A DNA stretch of 64,000 nucleotides from an uncultured Prevotellaceae bacterium (GTDB taxonomy: Bacteria; Bacteroidota; Bacteroidia; Bacteroidales; Muribaculaceae): contig ONKD01000007.1 of assembly GCA_900318345.1 (NCBI GenBank), positions 1 to 64,000 of the forward strand, in the 5' to 3' direction. The notes beneath the pieces were generated by a model. The model searched no databases and had not been told where the DNA came from. It saw only the letters and a program-made list of their open reading frames with translations. A program made the translations under genes and the position numbers. Of this stretch, positions 44,091-52,683 are shown in pieces. Each line of letters opens with the position of its first letter. The stretch's first letter is position 1.

Positions 44091-44168
44091 CCTGCGAAGG
44101 GTGCTGATGTGGATGCATATCAGTGCTGAACACAATCGGCATACCAATAGGATTGTGTCCTCTAGTTC

Positions 44169-44190
44169 AATTCGTGAAATTCGTAGTTAA
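44169..44190. repeat. AATTCGTG repeat, left copy flanking tex
   Basis: AATTCGTGAAATTCGTAG and the following TTAA form a 22-bp copy of a dispersed repeat. An inverted copy lies at 46337-46358, just upstream of tex. A shorter relative is near 56815. Confidence 0.6.
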
Positions 44191-44193
44191 ACT

Positions 44194-46332
44194 CTATTTT
44201 GGTTGGGCGATGCCGCGCATCGAGAGGGCGATGCGGCCGCGGTCGTGGTCGATGCTGGTGACGACGACACGCACGTGCTGGTGGACGTGTACCTGACGGG
44301 CGGGGGGAAGGCCGCGCTGAGGCATCTGCGACACATGGACGAGGCCGTCCTTGTGGATGCCCAGATCAACGAAGGCGCCGAACTGGGTCACGTTGGTGAC
44401 AATGCCGTTCAGTTCCATGCCCTCGCGCAGGTCCTTGATGTCGTTGACGTTCTCGTCAAATTCCCATACCTGCACCGTCGAGCGCGGGTCACGTCCAGGT
44501 TTCTCTAGCTCACTCATGATGTCGCGCAGGGTAGGCTCGCCCACGTCGTCAGACAGGTAGCGTTTTGGGTCAATCTTGTCGCGTTGCGCCTTGTCCTTAA
44601 TCAGGTCGGCAATGCTACAGCCACAGTCTCGCGCCATGCGCTCCACTAGAGCATATCGCTCGGGGTGGACAGCGCTGTTATCCAGCGGATTGTCGCTCTC
44701 AGGCACACGCAGGAAGCCTGCTGCCTGCTCAAAGGTTTTCGGTCCCAATTTTGGCACCTTGAGCAACTGTTGACGCGAAGTGAAATGGCCGTTGGCGGCA
44801 CGGTAATCAACGATATTCTGCGCCAATGTGGGGCCAAGGCCTGCGATATAGGTGAGCAACTCCTTGGAGGCTGTGTTCACGTTCACGCCCACGCTGTTCA
44901 CGCAACTCTGCACTGTGAAATCCAGAGCCTCTTTCAAGCGCGTCTGGTCCACATCGTGCTGGTACTGCCCCACACCGATGGATTTGGGATCAATCTTCAC
45001 CAACTCGGCAAGCGGGTCAAGCAGACGCCGGCCAATGGAGACAGCGCCACGCACGGTCACGTCCTTGTCGGGGAACTCGTCACGCGCGATTTTGCTCGCA
45101 CTGTAAATCGACGCACCGTTCTCGCTCACGACAAACACGTCGATATTGCGGCGGTAGCGTATCTTTTTCAGGAAGCGCTCAGTCTCACGGCTAGCGGTGC
45201 CGTTGCCCAGAGCGATGGCATCGATCTTATAGGCCTCGGTGAGCGTCTGTATCTTTTTCGTTGCCCCAGCGATGTCGTTATGCGGAGCGGTGGGGTAAAT
45301 CACGTCATTGTGCAGCAGGTTGCCTTGCTCATCCAGGCACACCACCTTGCAACCCGTGCGGTAACCCGGGTCAACGGCCAGCACGCGCTTGTGGCCCAAT
45401 GGTGGCGCGAACAGCAGCTGGCGCACATTCTGGGCGAAAGTCTCGATGGCCTCGTCATCGGCTTTTTCCTTGGCCGCCGATGCAAATTCGGTCTCAATCG
45501 AGGGCTTCACGAGCCTCTTGAAGCTGTCCTCGGCGGCCTCCTCGACCAGCTGCGAAGCCTCGCCGTTGCCCTTGACGACGATGCGGGCGATGTTGTCGAG
45601 CGTGCGGTCATCGTTGATTTCGATTCCCACCTTGAGAAAACCTTCTTTCTCACCACGGCGAATGGCCAACAGCTGATGGCTGGACACACGCTTCAACGGC
45701 ATCGAGTACTCATAGTAATTCTCATAATTGCGGCCCTCAATCTCCTTGCCCTTGACGTAGTGGGACACCAGGCGCGCGTCATACTTGAAGCCACGCCTGA
45801 CGGCTCCGCGCACCGCCTCGTTCTCGCTCACCCACTCGGCAATGATGTCCTGGGCGCCCGTGATGGCGGCATCGGTGTCGGGCACCTTGTCACCGTCAAC
45901 AAATTGGCGCGCCCGCTCCTCAATGTTGCCGCCGCGCTGTGCCATGATGATCTTAGCCAGCGGCTCCAGGCCCAGTTGACGGGCTGCCTCGGCGCGGGTC
46001 TTGCGCTTGGGCTTGTAGGGGAGGTAGATATCCTCAAGGGTAGTAGCATCCCAGCAGTTATTGATGCGCGCGGCCAGTTCGGGCGTGAGTTTATCCTGCG
46101 CCTCGATGGTCTTGAGGATGGTGGCGCGGCGTTTCTCCAGCTCGCGGTAGTAGCGCAACCGCTGGTCGATGGACTGGATGGAGAGTTCGTCAAGATTGCC
46201 TGTCGCCTCCTTGCGGTAACGGCTGATGAACGGGATGGTTGCCCCATCGTCGAGTAGATTGACCGTGCCAGCCACCTGATTGATGGGGATATTTAACTCT
46301 TGGGATATGAGTGTGGATAATTGAGTTGCCAT
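44194..46332 (-). CDS. tex: Tex-family RNA-binding transcription accessory protein
   Basis: 712 residues, the usual Tex length. Domains in order: N-terminal Tex domain (INQVAGTVNLLDDGATIPFI), YqgF/RNase H-like domain (VLAVDPGYRTGCKVVCLDEQG), helix-hairpin-helix DNA-binding region (LLTYIAGLGPTLAQNIVDYR), and a C-terminal S1 RNA-binding domain (GMELNGIVTNVTQFGAFVDLGIHKDGLVHVSQM). Tex supports transcription elongation and stress tolerance. The AATTCGTG repeats lie at both ends. The metallophosphoesterase gene ends 60 bp upstream. Confidence 0.96.
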   Translation of the reverse strand: MATQLSTLISQELNIPINQVAGTVNLLDDGATIPFISRYRKEATGNLDELSIQSIDQRLRYYRELEKRRATILKTIEAQDKLTPELAARINNCWDATTLEDIYLPYKPKRKTRAEAARQLGLEPLAKIIMAQRGGNIEERARQFVDGDKVPDTDAAITGAQDIIAEWVSENEAVRGAVRRGFKYDARLVSHYVKGKEIEGRNYENYYEYSMPLKRVSSHQLLAIRRGEKEGFLKVGIEINDDRTLDNIARIVVKGNGEASQLVEEAAEDSFKRLVKPSIETEFASAAKEKADDEAIETFAQNVRQLLFAPPLGHKRVLAVDPGYRTGCKVVCLDEQGNLLHNDVIYPTAPHNDIAGATKKIQTLTEAYKIDAIALGNGTASRETERFLKKIRYRRNIDVFVVSENGASIYSASKIARDEFPDKDVTVRGAVSIGRRLLDPLAELVKIDPKSIGVGQYQHDVDQTRLKEALDFTVQSCVNSVGVNVNTASKELLTYIAGLGPTLAQNIVDYRAANGHFTSRQQLLKVPKLGPKTFEQAAGFLRVPESDNPLDNSAVHPERYALVERMARDCGCSIADLIKDKAQRDKIDPKRYLSDDVGEPTLRDIMSELEKPGRDPRSTVQVWEFDENVNDIKDLREGMELNGIVTNVTQFGAFVDLGIHKDGLVHVSQMPQRGLPPARQVHVHQHVRVVVTSIDHDRGRIALSMRGIAQPK

Positions 46333-46336
46333 TTTT

Positions 46337-46358
46337 TTAACTACGAATTACACGAATT
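46337..46358. repeat. AATTCGTG repeat, right inverted copy
   Basis: TTAACTACGAATTACACGAATT is the reverse complement of the 44169 copy with one difference. Both copies directly border tex. Confidence 0.6.
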
Positions 46359-46392
46359 ATACTAAAACTAATCTGCCACCGAAAACGAAGGG

Positions 46393-47568
46393 CTAAGGAC
46401 GCTTCCTGAGCGTGATTACCGTGATCTCGGGAGTCGCCCCGATGCGCATGGGAGTGCCCACCATGCCCGTGCCGATGTTGACATACAGCCAGCGGTCGCC
46501 CTCATGGTATGCCCCACCCCACTCGGGATAGCGCCAGCACGCCGGCGACCAGCGCCACTTACCCAACTTGAGCATCAGCTGCCAGGCATGGGTGTGCCCC
46601 GCCAGCATCAGGTCAATATTACTGTTGGTGAGGGTATTGGCACGCCACGCATAGGGGTTATGCTGCAACTGGATCTTGAAATTGCCGTCACGCAGGCCAC
46701 TATAGGCCTTGGCTAGACTGCCGCGTTTCTCGCCAGGGCGGTCGCCATAGTTCTCGTTACCGATGAGCACCAACTGGCTATCGCCGCGCTTGATGAGGGC
46801 GTAGTCATCGTTGAGCAGCCTCCAACCCATGTCGCCTTGCAGGTCGCACAAGGCCTTGCGGTCGGCGAGTTTTGCCTTCTCGTCGTCCCACTTGACATAG
46901 TTGTCATAGTCGTGGTTACCCAGCACCGAGAAAACGCCGTCAGGCGCATGCAGCCGCGACAAGATGGCGCGATAGGGCTCGGCCTCATCAGTTTTACGGC
47001 TCACCAAGTCACCCGTGAAGCAAATCATGTCGGGGTGCAGGCCATTGATGGTCTCGACCCACCGCTCCACGATGGGCGTGCGCCCGTTGTAAGTCCCCAG
47101 GTGGGCATCGCTCCACTGCACGATGCGGTAGCCGTCAAACTCGGCGGGCAGGCGGTCAAAAGCCAGTTCCACCTCCCGCACTTCGACCGTGCGCGGCGTG
47201 ACCACAGCGCCCCACCACATCACACCAAACACCAGTGCCGCCACAACAAAGGCGCACACCGTCAGCCACCGCTGGCGCAGCAGCCGCCCCAAGCCATGCA
47301 CCGCCATGCCCAACACTTTAGGGGCAAGAATGGCAAAGAAGGTGTAGAGCATATACTGCCCCGTGACAAAGGCGCCGTTAGTGGTGGACGCGCTCGACAG
47401 CGGCATCACGCCCACACCGATGGCCAGCCCTGCCGCCAGCAGGGCCAACAACGCGTTGAAACGCGCCATCCAACGGTAACCGTTACGGTTCAACCGCCGA
47501 CAGATATAAACATCCATGGCGATGCACAGCACCGCCATGATGATGAATCCTGCCCAATGAATCTTCAT
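46393..47568 (-). CDS. Membrane-anchored metallophosphoesterase
   Basis: 391 residues from the ATG at 47568 (MKIHWAGFIIMAVLCIAMD). About three N-terminal membrane segments are followed by a calcineurin-like phosphoesterase domain: QWSDAHLGTYNG (D-x-H), CFTGDLVSRK (GDxx), VLGNHDYDN (GNHD) and LMLAGHTHAWQL (GHTH). This resembles YaeI and UDP-2,3-diacylglucosamine diphosphatase relatives. The substrate is unknown; a role in envelope lipid metabolism is a guess. A GAGACGCAA palindrome (47585-47606) lies just upstream of the start. Confidence 0.9.
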   Translation of the reverse strand: MKIHWAGFIIMAVLCIAMDVYICRRLNRNGYRWMARFNALLALLAAGLAIGVGVMPLSSASTTNGAFVTGQYMLYTFFAILAPKVLGMAVHGLGRLLRQRWLTVCAFVVAALVFGVMWWGAVVTPRTVEVREVELAFDRLPAEFDGYRIVQWSDAHLGTYNGRTPIVERWVETINGLHPDMICFTGDLVSRKTDEAEPYRAILSRLHAPDGVFSVLGNHDYDNYVKWDDEKAKLADRKALCDLQGDMGWRLLNDDYALIKRGDSQLVLIGNENYGDRPGEKRGSLAKAYSGLRDGNFKIQLQHNPYAWRANTLTNSNIDLMLAGHTHAWQLMLKLGKWRWSPACWRYPEWGGAYHEGDRWLYVNIGTGMVGTPMRIGATPEITVITLRKRP

Positions 47569-47584
47569 CTCAAGTCTTCTTGTA

Positions 47585-47606
47585 GAGACGCAACATCTTG
47601 CGTCTC
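47585..47606. repeat. GAGACGCAA palindrome
   Basis: GAGACGCAA-CATC-TTGCGTCTC, a 9-bp perfect stem. The wider context GTAGAGACGCAA...TTGCGTCTC is a repeat I know to be frequent in Bacteroidetes intergenic regions. Confidence 0.6.
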
Positions 47607-47627
47607 GGGTTTCGTCATTCACAGGGA

Positions 47628-47776
47628 GACGGTGTCAAAACTCTCGCTTGAAACATTGATCGAGCTTCGCTCGAGAAATTAAAACAAATTATGTTTTAAA
47701 ATTCTATTAATAATTTTGTTTAATTTCCCGCCCGCAGGGCGGTTATAATTCCAGCAGACAAATTATGACACATCCC
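47628..47776. repeat. Palindromic repeat element, copy C (left end degraded)
   Basis: The right end AATTATGACACATCCC (47761-47776) and the hairpin CCGCCC-GCA-GGGCGG (47728-47742) match copy A. The left hairpin is TCGAGC-TTC-GCTCGA (47660-47674), at the place of copy A's TCGGCC-TAC-GGCCGA, with both arms changed so pairing is kept. The left terminal repeat is degenerate (near GGTGTCAAAACT). Confidence 0.8.
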
Positions 47777-47786
47777 CTACAGGCCT

Positions 47787-48968
47787 TTACTTCGTCGCTT
47801 CGAGGTAATTGGTGAGCGGGTTGCTGTACATCTGCAACATCTTGTTGTACATGTAGAAGCGGTCGGCCTCGCTCAACTTCATGCCCTCGGTCTTATCAAT
47901 CTGGCTCGACAGATACTGTTCAAACGCCTCGCGCTCATCCTGGGTGTACTTGTCGGCAAACTGCTTGTCGTCAAACAGGATATCGTGGGCGATGTAGTTG
48001 TTCTTGTAGATCTTGTAGTTCTGATGGATGGCGTGGTCGATGATGGCGCACACGCGGTCCACCTCCAGGAACTTGTCCAGGCCCTCGGGAATCTTGTCCA
48101 GTTCCTCGTTGATGCAGGGCGTGAAGGCATAGTGCACCTCGCCCTTATGGCCGATGATGCCCGTCTTCATGCTGATCAGGTCGTCCTCGGGCGACTTGCG
48201 CCAGTTGGGGTTCTTGCTCTTGCACAGGAACTCCTTGGCCTTCAAGTAGTCATTGGGGTCATACTCATAACTGATCGAGATGGGCGCGATGTTCAGCTCC
48301 TTGAGGCTCTCGATGAACGGCTTGTCGCGGTTGCCATAGGCAAGCATCTTGATCAGGCTCTCCTGGGTGCGGTCGTTGCTGTCCTTGCAGCGGCCCTCAC
48401 GCTGGGCAATCCACAGCGAGGAGTGTTTCTGCTGCACGGCAAAGTGCATGTAGCCCGACAGCTGCACAGCAGCGGTCAACGTCTGGATGCGGCCCAGGTT
48501 GCGCTTCACGATAAAGCTCTTGTTCATGCGCACCAGCTTGGTGATCCAGTCATAGATGAGCAGGTTGTTACCGATGGCGATCTCGCACGCGTCGCGTCCG
48601 CCCTTGATGAGCAGGTAGCTCAGCTGCGCCGAGTCCAGCACGATGTCGCGATGGTTGGTGACAAAGGTGTAGGGCAGTTCCTTGTCCAGGTTCTCATTAC
48701 CGCTCGTGGTGAGCGTCGTACCTGTCTTCGCCGTCAGTCCCTCGATAAAGGGCTTCATCACCTTGACCTGGAACTCATGCTTGCTATTGATGCTCAGCAG
48801 CACTTTCTTCAGGTCGGTGTACTTGTAGTTGGGCAGCGCCATCGCCACAATCTTTTGGAAGCCAGGCTCCTGCACCAGGATGGTCATCGCCGTCTGGAAA
48901 TCCTTGTCAGGCAACGGACAAATGTCCTTATACTCCACTGGAATGGGTATGTTTTCGTTCTCTATCAT
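47787..48968 (-). CDS. PlsC-like glycerophosphate acyltransferase family protein
   Basis: 393 residues. The acyltransferase motif is TFVTNHRDIVLDS (NHx4D-like, N-H-R-D-I-V-L-D). Other motifs are KSFIVKRNLGRIQT and SSLWIAQREGRCKDSNDRTQ (EGR motif). It is longer than a basic PlsC, with N- and C-terminal extensions; the C-terminal region is helical and charged. It is probably a peripheral inner-membrane lipid acyltransferase. The acceptor is unknown. A minus-strand TATCTTTG -7 box is at 49036-49043. Confidence 0.88.
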   Translation of the reverse strand: MIENENIPIPVEYKDICPLPDKDFQTAMTILVQEPGFQKIVAMALPNYKYTDLKKVLLSINSKHEFQVKVMKPFIEGLTAKTGTTLTTSGNENLDKELPYTFVTNHRDIVLDSAQLSYLLIKGGRDACEIAIGNNLLIYDWITKLVRMNKSFIVKRNLGRIQTLTAAVQLSGYMHFAVQQKHSSLWIAQREGRCKDSNDRTQESLIKMLAYGNRDKPFIESLKELNIAPISISYEYDPNDYLKAKEFLCKSKNPNWRKSPEDDLISMKTGIIGHKGEVHYAFTPCINEELDKIPEGLDKFLEVDRVCAIIDHAIHQNYKIYKNNYIAHDILFDDKQFADKYTQDEREAFEQYLSSQIDKTEGMKLSEADRFYMYNKMLQMYSNPLTNYLEATK

Positions 48969-49035
48969 AATGATTTGAAAGATTTGGGAGAAGCGTCACC
49001 GCCCCTCAAATTTTTGTTCATGTCTCTTCAACCTA

Positions 49036-49043
49036 CAAAGATA
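49036..49043 (-). promoter_or_regulatory. -7 box of the acyltransferase gene
   Basis: TATCTTTG (minus strand), 68 bp upstream of the start codon; -33 unclear. Confidence 0.5.
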
Positions 49044-49110
49044 CACATTTTCTCTCAAATCTCAAATAAATCACCCCCCCAATCTCAAAAAAACCCAAAC
49101 ACTGCACAGC

Positions 49111-49168
49111 ACCTATAGCCCCTATAAGTCTTATAAACCCTATAAAATCTCGCTTGTGGCGAGATTTT
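49111..49168. repeat. TTATAGG-type tract plus hairpin
   Basis: Short CCTATAAGTCTTATAAACCC-like units (49111-49144) run into a perfect 10-bp hairpin AAAATCTCGC-TTGTG-GCGAGATTTT (49144-49168). This occupies part of the 577-bp spacer between the divergent genes at 47787 and 49546. Confidence 0.6.
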
Positions 49169-49180
49169 ACACTTGTTTTT

Positions 49181-49211
49181 TTGTTTGTTTGGTTTTTTTA
49201 TGCTATATTTG
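49181..49211 (+). promoter_or_regulatory. Promoter of the BspA-like gene
   Basis: TTG at 49181-49183, 20 bp, then TATATTTG (49204-49211). The start codon is about 335 bp further on, so the transcript has a long leader. Confidence 0.65.
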
Positions 49212-49217
49212 CGGTGC

Positions 49218-49545
49218 AAAGTGGTGGGCATGTCCCGCTGCCGAGCAAGACATACTTGTAAACAAGACGAAAGCGTTTTGTTTTTGACCTGATTCAGAAA
49301 TTCGCCAAAATTTTACCGTGGGTCAACGACAGTCAATAACGCTCCGTTGCTTGCTTTTAGGTCTCCACCCCGAGCAAGGGGAGGGCTTGACCATAAAGGC
49401 CAAGCGTGGGGGTTTGCTGTTCATCACGGAAGGGCGTTTGGCGATGCCTCTGAATCAGTGAACAGACAGACGAAGTCCCTGCGCTTTCATTACACTAATA
49501 CTAAATGCCGAATTCGGGGGGCTCAGGAGGCACCAACTTTGCATT
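49218..49545 (+). ncRNA. Long structured 5' leader (candidate RNA element)
   Basis: The 328-nt leader contains a 10-bp stem with AAAG loop (49260-49269 with 49274-49283). A 9-bp long-range pair, CTGATTCAG (49289-49297) with CTGAATCAG (49450-49458), encloses about 150 nt. That region also holds ACCCC/GGGGA and GCTTG/CAAGC hairpins. No ORF is credible in it. I cannot match it to a known riboswitch or RNA family. Confidence 0.5.
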
Positions 49546-52473
49546 ATGAAAAAATTTTTATTCCTAAAACTGCTCGTCCTCGTGGCGTGCCTGTCGAGTG
49601 CCCTAAGCGCCACCGCCTACGACTTCTACGTCGCTTCAAACGGCCAGTATATTTACTACTACATAATGAGCGACAACACTGTTGGCGTGACATATAGAGT
49701 CGGTTATGGCACCTATACCGGTAATGTTACTATTCCCAGCACTGTCACTTACAGCGGTACGACCTATACAGTAACAGCGATTCTTCACGACGCCTTCTAT
49801 GGTAATACTAATAACGGCACGTATATAACAGGAATATCCATTCCTAGTACTGTTACAAGAATCGATGAGCATGCCTTCACTAACCAGAGAAATCTGAGTA
49901 GTATAACATTGCCTAGCAATTTGCAACAACTCAAAGCCCTGGCATTCAGTGGATGTTCTTCTTTAACGAGCATCACAATCCCTAATTCAGTGACAACTAT
50001 CGCAGATAGACTTTTTGAAGATTGCAGCAGTCTAACGAGCGTGTCCATGGGTAACAACGTGACCACAATAGAGTATGGTGCTTTCCGTAACACAGGATTG
50101 ACAGAATTTGTCGTCCCTGATAAGGTGACAACTATTGAGGCTAATGCTTTTCAAAATTGCGGGTCGTTGACAAAGTTCACCATCGGCAAGTCGGTGACCT
50201 CAATCGGTGAGTATGCCTTGGCTTTCAACGGCACCACCACCATGTATGGTCAGACCGCGCTCCGTGCCGTGGACATCTATAGCAATGCGGTGACCCCACC
50301 CACAATCCAGAGCAACACCTTCGGCACCTATGACAGCAGCAACACCCTCACGAACCCCTATAAGCGCTATACCGTATATGTTCACGGGCCGTATGAGCAG
50401 AGCCTATATGCTGCCGCCACCTACTGGAGCAACTTCATCACCACCTCCACCACCAATATTCGTACGCTGCAGAATTACGACTTCTACACGGGCGGCATCT
50501 ATTACAATATCAGCGGCAGCAACACCGCCATGGTGGTCAACAAATACGGATACAATAGTATTAGTTGGTATGGTTTGGGTGATTATTCTTATCGTGGCGA
50601 TGTCACCATCCCCAACACCGCTTACGATAGCTACACGGGCAAGACCTATAACGTGACAGCCATCGGTGCTAGTGCTTTCTGTGAGACACCTATCATGATG
50701 CTGAACAATCCCGCTGAGGCGCCCTCATTGCGTGACCAGGGCGACCTGAAGTCCGTCACTATCGGCAACAACGTGACCACCATTGAGCAGGAGGCCTTCA
50801 AAGACTGCTCTGGTCTGACCACTGTGAGCCTGGGCACTGGCGTGACCAGCATCGGCAATTACGCCTTCAACGGCTGCTCGGCGCTGACCTCAGTCTTCAG
50901 CAGGAGGGCCACGCCGCCCACCATCACGAGCAGCACCTTCGACAACAGTCACTACAGCAGGGCCACGGTCTATGTGCCCACGGCAGCTGCAGTGTCGAGC
51001 TACAAGGCCGCCAACTACTGGAGGAACTTCACCAACATCAAGGTGATTCCCACGTTGAATGAGGCGCTCAATGTTCCTGGCGGCAACATCAGCTTCACCA
51101 GCACGGGCAGCTATCCCTGGATGGTGATGGACGATGGCGTCGGATTGTATGCCAAGTCGGGCAATGGCGGCGTTCACTCCTCCTCGTCGATGCTGACGGC
51201 CACCGTCAATGTGCCCACCGGCGGAGCACCCTTGACCTTTGATTTCAAGGCCTGGGGCGAGGGAACGTCCTATGACAAGTGCGTCTTCTCGGTGGACGGC
51301 GCTGAGCAGTTCAGCTACGGTGCCCGCGACAACGGCTGGGAGACCTACACCGTGCAGCTCACTGCCGGCACCCACACGCTGACCTGGAACTATACCAAGG
51401 ACGGAAGCGTCAATCCCGAGGGCGACTTCTTCGCCGTGAGAAATGTCAAGTTGAATGTTGAGGCCTATGCCTACTGGAGTCAGATGCTCCCGAATTTTCT
51501 GACGTTCTACTACGACGGCCTGCGCAGCGCCCGCACGGGAATACATCCGAATGGCTTTCTGCAAGTAACCTTTGACCTAAATGAGGGCACCAATATCCCA
51601 GCGTGGATAAACTTTGCATATGCTGGTAATATTAATTATGTTGCATTTGACGCGACATTTGCCAATGCCCGCCCAACATCAACATATCAATGGTTTGCTG
51701 GCATGCCTATACAGTACATTTCGGGCATATCTAATCTCAATACCGAGAACGTGACGAATATGGCCTATATGTTCTATGCCTGCATTGGTTTGACGAACAA
51801 CCTTGACGTGAGCAACTTTAACACAGCCAATGTGACTGATATGAGCTATATGTTCGCACAATGTGCAAATTTGACGAGCCTTGACGTGAGCAGCTTCAAT
51901 ACGTCCAAGGTGACCAACATGAGCTACATGTTCTATTACTGCCAAAATTTGACCGACCTTGACGTGAGCAGCTTCAACACGTCCAAGGTGACCAACATGG
52001 ATGCCATGTTCGCTAACTGCTCTAATTTGACAAACATTGACTTGAGCAACTTTAACACGGCAAAGGTGACAAACATGACCGGAATGTTCGGTAACTGCTC
52101 TAAATTGACGACCATCTATGCAGGCAGCGGATGGACTACTAATGCAGTAACATCATCTGGCAATATGTTCGCGAACTGCACCAAGCTGGTAGGCGGCAAG
52201 GGCACGACCTACAATAGCAGCCACTTGGATAAGGCCTACGCCCACATCGATGGCGGCCCCAGCAACCCGGGCTACTTCACCGATATTAACGCCAGCCAGG
52301 CTGGTGACGTGAATGGTGACGGCAGCGTGACCATTGCCGACGTGACCGCCCTGATTGACAGCCTGCTCAGCGGTGTCGAGGTTCCCCTCGACGCAGCCGA
52401 CGTGAACGGCGACGGCCAGGTAACCATCGCTGACGTGACCGAGCTCATCGACCGACTCCTCAGCGGCAACTAA
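49546..52473 (+). CDS. BspA-like LRR / DUF285 surface protein with C-terminal dockerin
   Basis: 975 residues. Signal peptide (FLKLLVLVACLSSALSATA). Leucine-rich repeats of the Treponema/BspA type occupy roughly 65-460 (VTTIADRLFEDCSSLTSVSMG and repeats). A beta-sandwich, carbohydrate-binding-like domain lies at about 500-640. DUF285 repeats (NLTDLDVSSFNTSKVTNMSYMF-type, stated here by example only) lie at about 690-870. A dockerin-like pair of calcium loops, DVNGDGSVTIADVTALID and DVNGDGQVTIADVTELID, ends the protein. BspA proteins mediate surface adhesion. No cohesin-containing scaffold is visible here, so the dockerin's partner is unknown. Confidence 0.9.
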   Translation: MKKFLFLKLLVLVACLSSALSATAYDFYVASNGQYIYYYIMSDNTVGVTYRVGYGTYTGNVTIPSTVTYSGTTYTVTAILHDAFYGNTNNGTYITGISIPSTVTRIDEHAFTNQRNLSSITLPSNLQQLKALAFSGCSSLTSITIPNSVTTIADRLFEDCSSLTSVSMGNNVTTIEYGAFRNTGLTEFVVPDKVTTIEANAFQNCGSLTKFTIGKSVTSIGEYALAFNGTTTMYGQTALRAVDIYSNAVTPPTIQSNTFGTYDSSNTLTNPYKRYTVYVHGPYEQSLYAAATYWSNFITTSTTNIRTLQNYDFYTGGIYYNISGSNTAMVVNKYGYNSISWYGLGDYSYRGDVTIPNTAYDSYTGKTYNVTAIGASAFCETPIMMLNNPAEAPSLRDQGDLKSVTIGNNVTTIEQEAFKDCSGLTTVSLGTGVTSIGNYAFNGCSALTSVFSRRATPPTITSSTFDNSHYSRATVYVPTAAAVSSYKAANYWRNFTNIKVIPTLNEALNVPGGNISFTSTGSYPWMVMDDGVGLYAKSGNGGVHSSSSMLTATVNVPTGGAPLTFDFKAWGEGTSYDKCVFSVDGAEQFSYGARDNGWETYTVQLTAGTHTLTWNYTKDGSVNPEGDFFAVRNVKLNVEAYAYWSQMLPNFLTFYYDGLRSARTGIHPNGFLQVTFDLNEGTNIPAWINFAYAGNINYVAFDATFANARPTSTYQWFAGMPIQYISGISNLNTENVTNMAYMFYACIGLTNNLDVSNFNTANVTDMSYMFAQCANLTSLDVSSFNTSKVTNMSYMFYYCQNLTDLDVSSFNTSKVTNMDAMFANCSNLTNIDLSNFNTAKVTNMTGMFGNCSKLTTIYAGSGWTTNAVTSSGNMFANCTKLVGGKGTTYNSSHLDKAYAHIDGGPSNPGYFTDINASQAGDVNGDGSVTIADVTALIDSLLSGVEVPLDAADVNGDGQVTIADVTELIDRLLSGN

Positions 52474-52474
52474 T

Positions 52475-52546
52475 AACAGTTAACAGTGAATAGTTAACAG
52501 TTAACAGTTAGGCATCCGCGTTCCAATCGGGACGCGGATGTCTTCA
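52475..52546 (+). terminator. Repeat tract and terminator hairpin after the BspA-like gene
   Basis: A GTTAACA direct-repeat tract (about 52477-52510) is followed by a strong hairpin: CATCCGCGTTCC (52513-52524), loop AATC, GGGACGCGGATG (52529-52540), then TCTTCATTT. It terminates the 49546 gene. Confidence 0.65.
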
Positions 52547-52683
52547 TTTGGTAATCTTCGCGCCTTGGCGCCTTAGCGTGGGGTTTTATTTTTTCACATG
52601 TAATTACCGTGAATTATTCATTAATTATATGATCAATTCATGACAATTCACGTGAAATAATTTTTTAAACGCGAATTGAATGG

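Noticed and set aside
44665..46257. 530-codon plus-strand ORF antisense to tex
   Set aside because: It lies wholly inside tex on the other strand. Its composition (Val/Leu/His-rich) is a shadow of GC-rich third positions.
49347..49697. 116-codon plus-strand ORF in the leader
   Set aside because: Runs into the BspA-like gene in another frame and lies within the structured leader.
52547..52683. CTTGGCGCCTTAGCGTG-type sequence as a CRISPR-like repeat
   Set aside because: Copies here and at 56040, 56180 and 56600 are short, irregular and without spacers, so not a CRISPR array.
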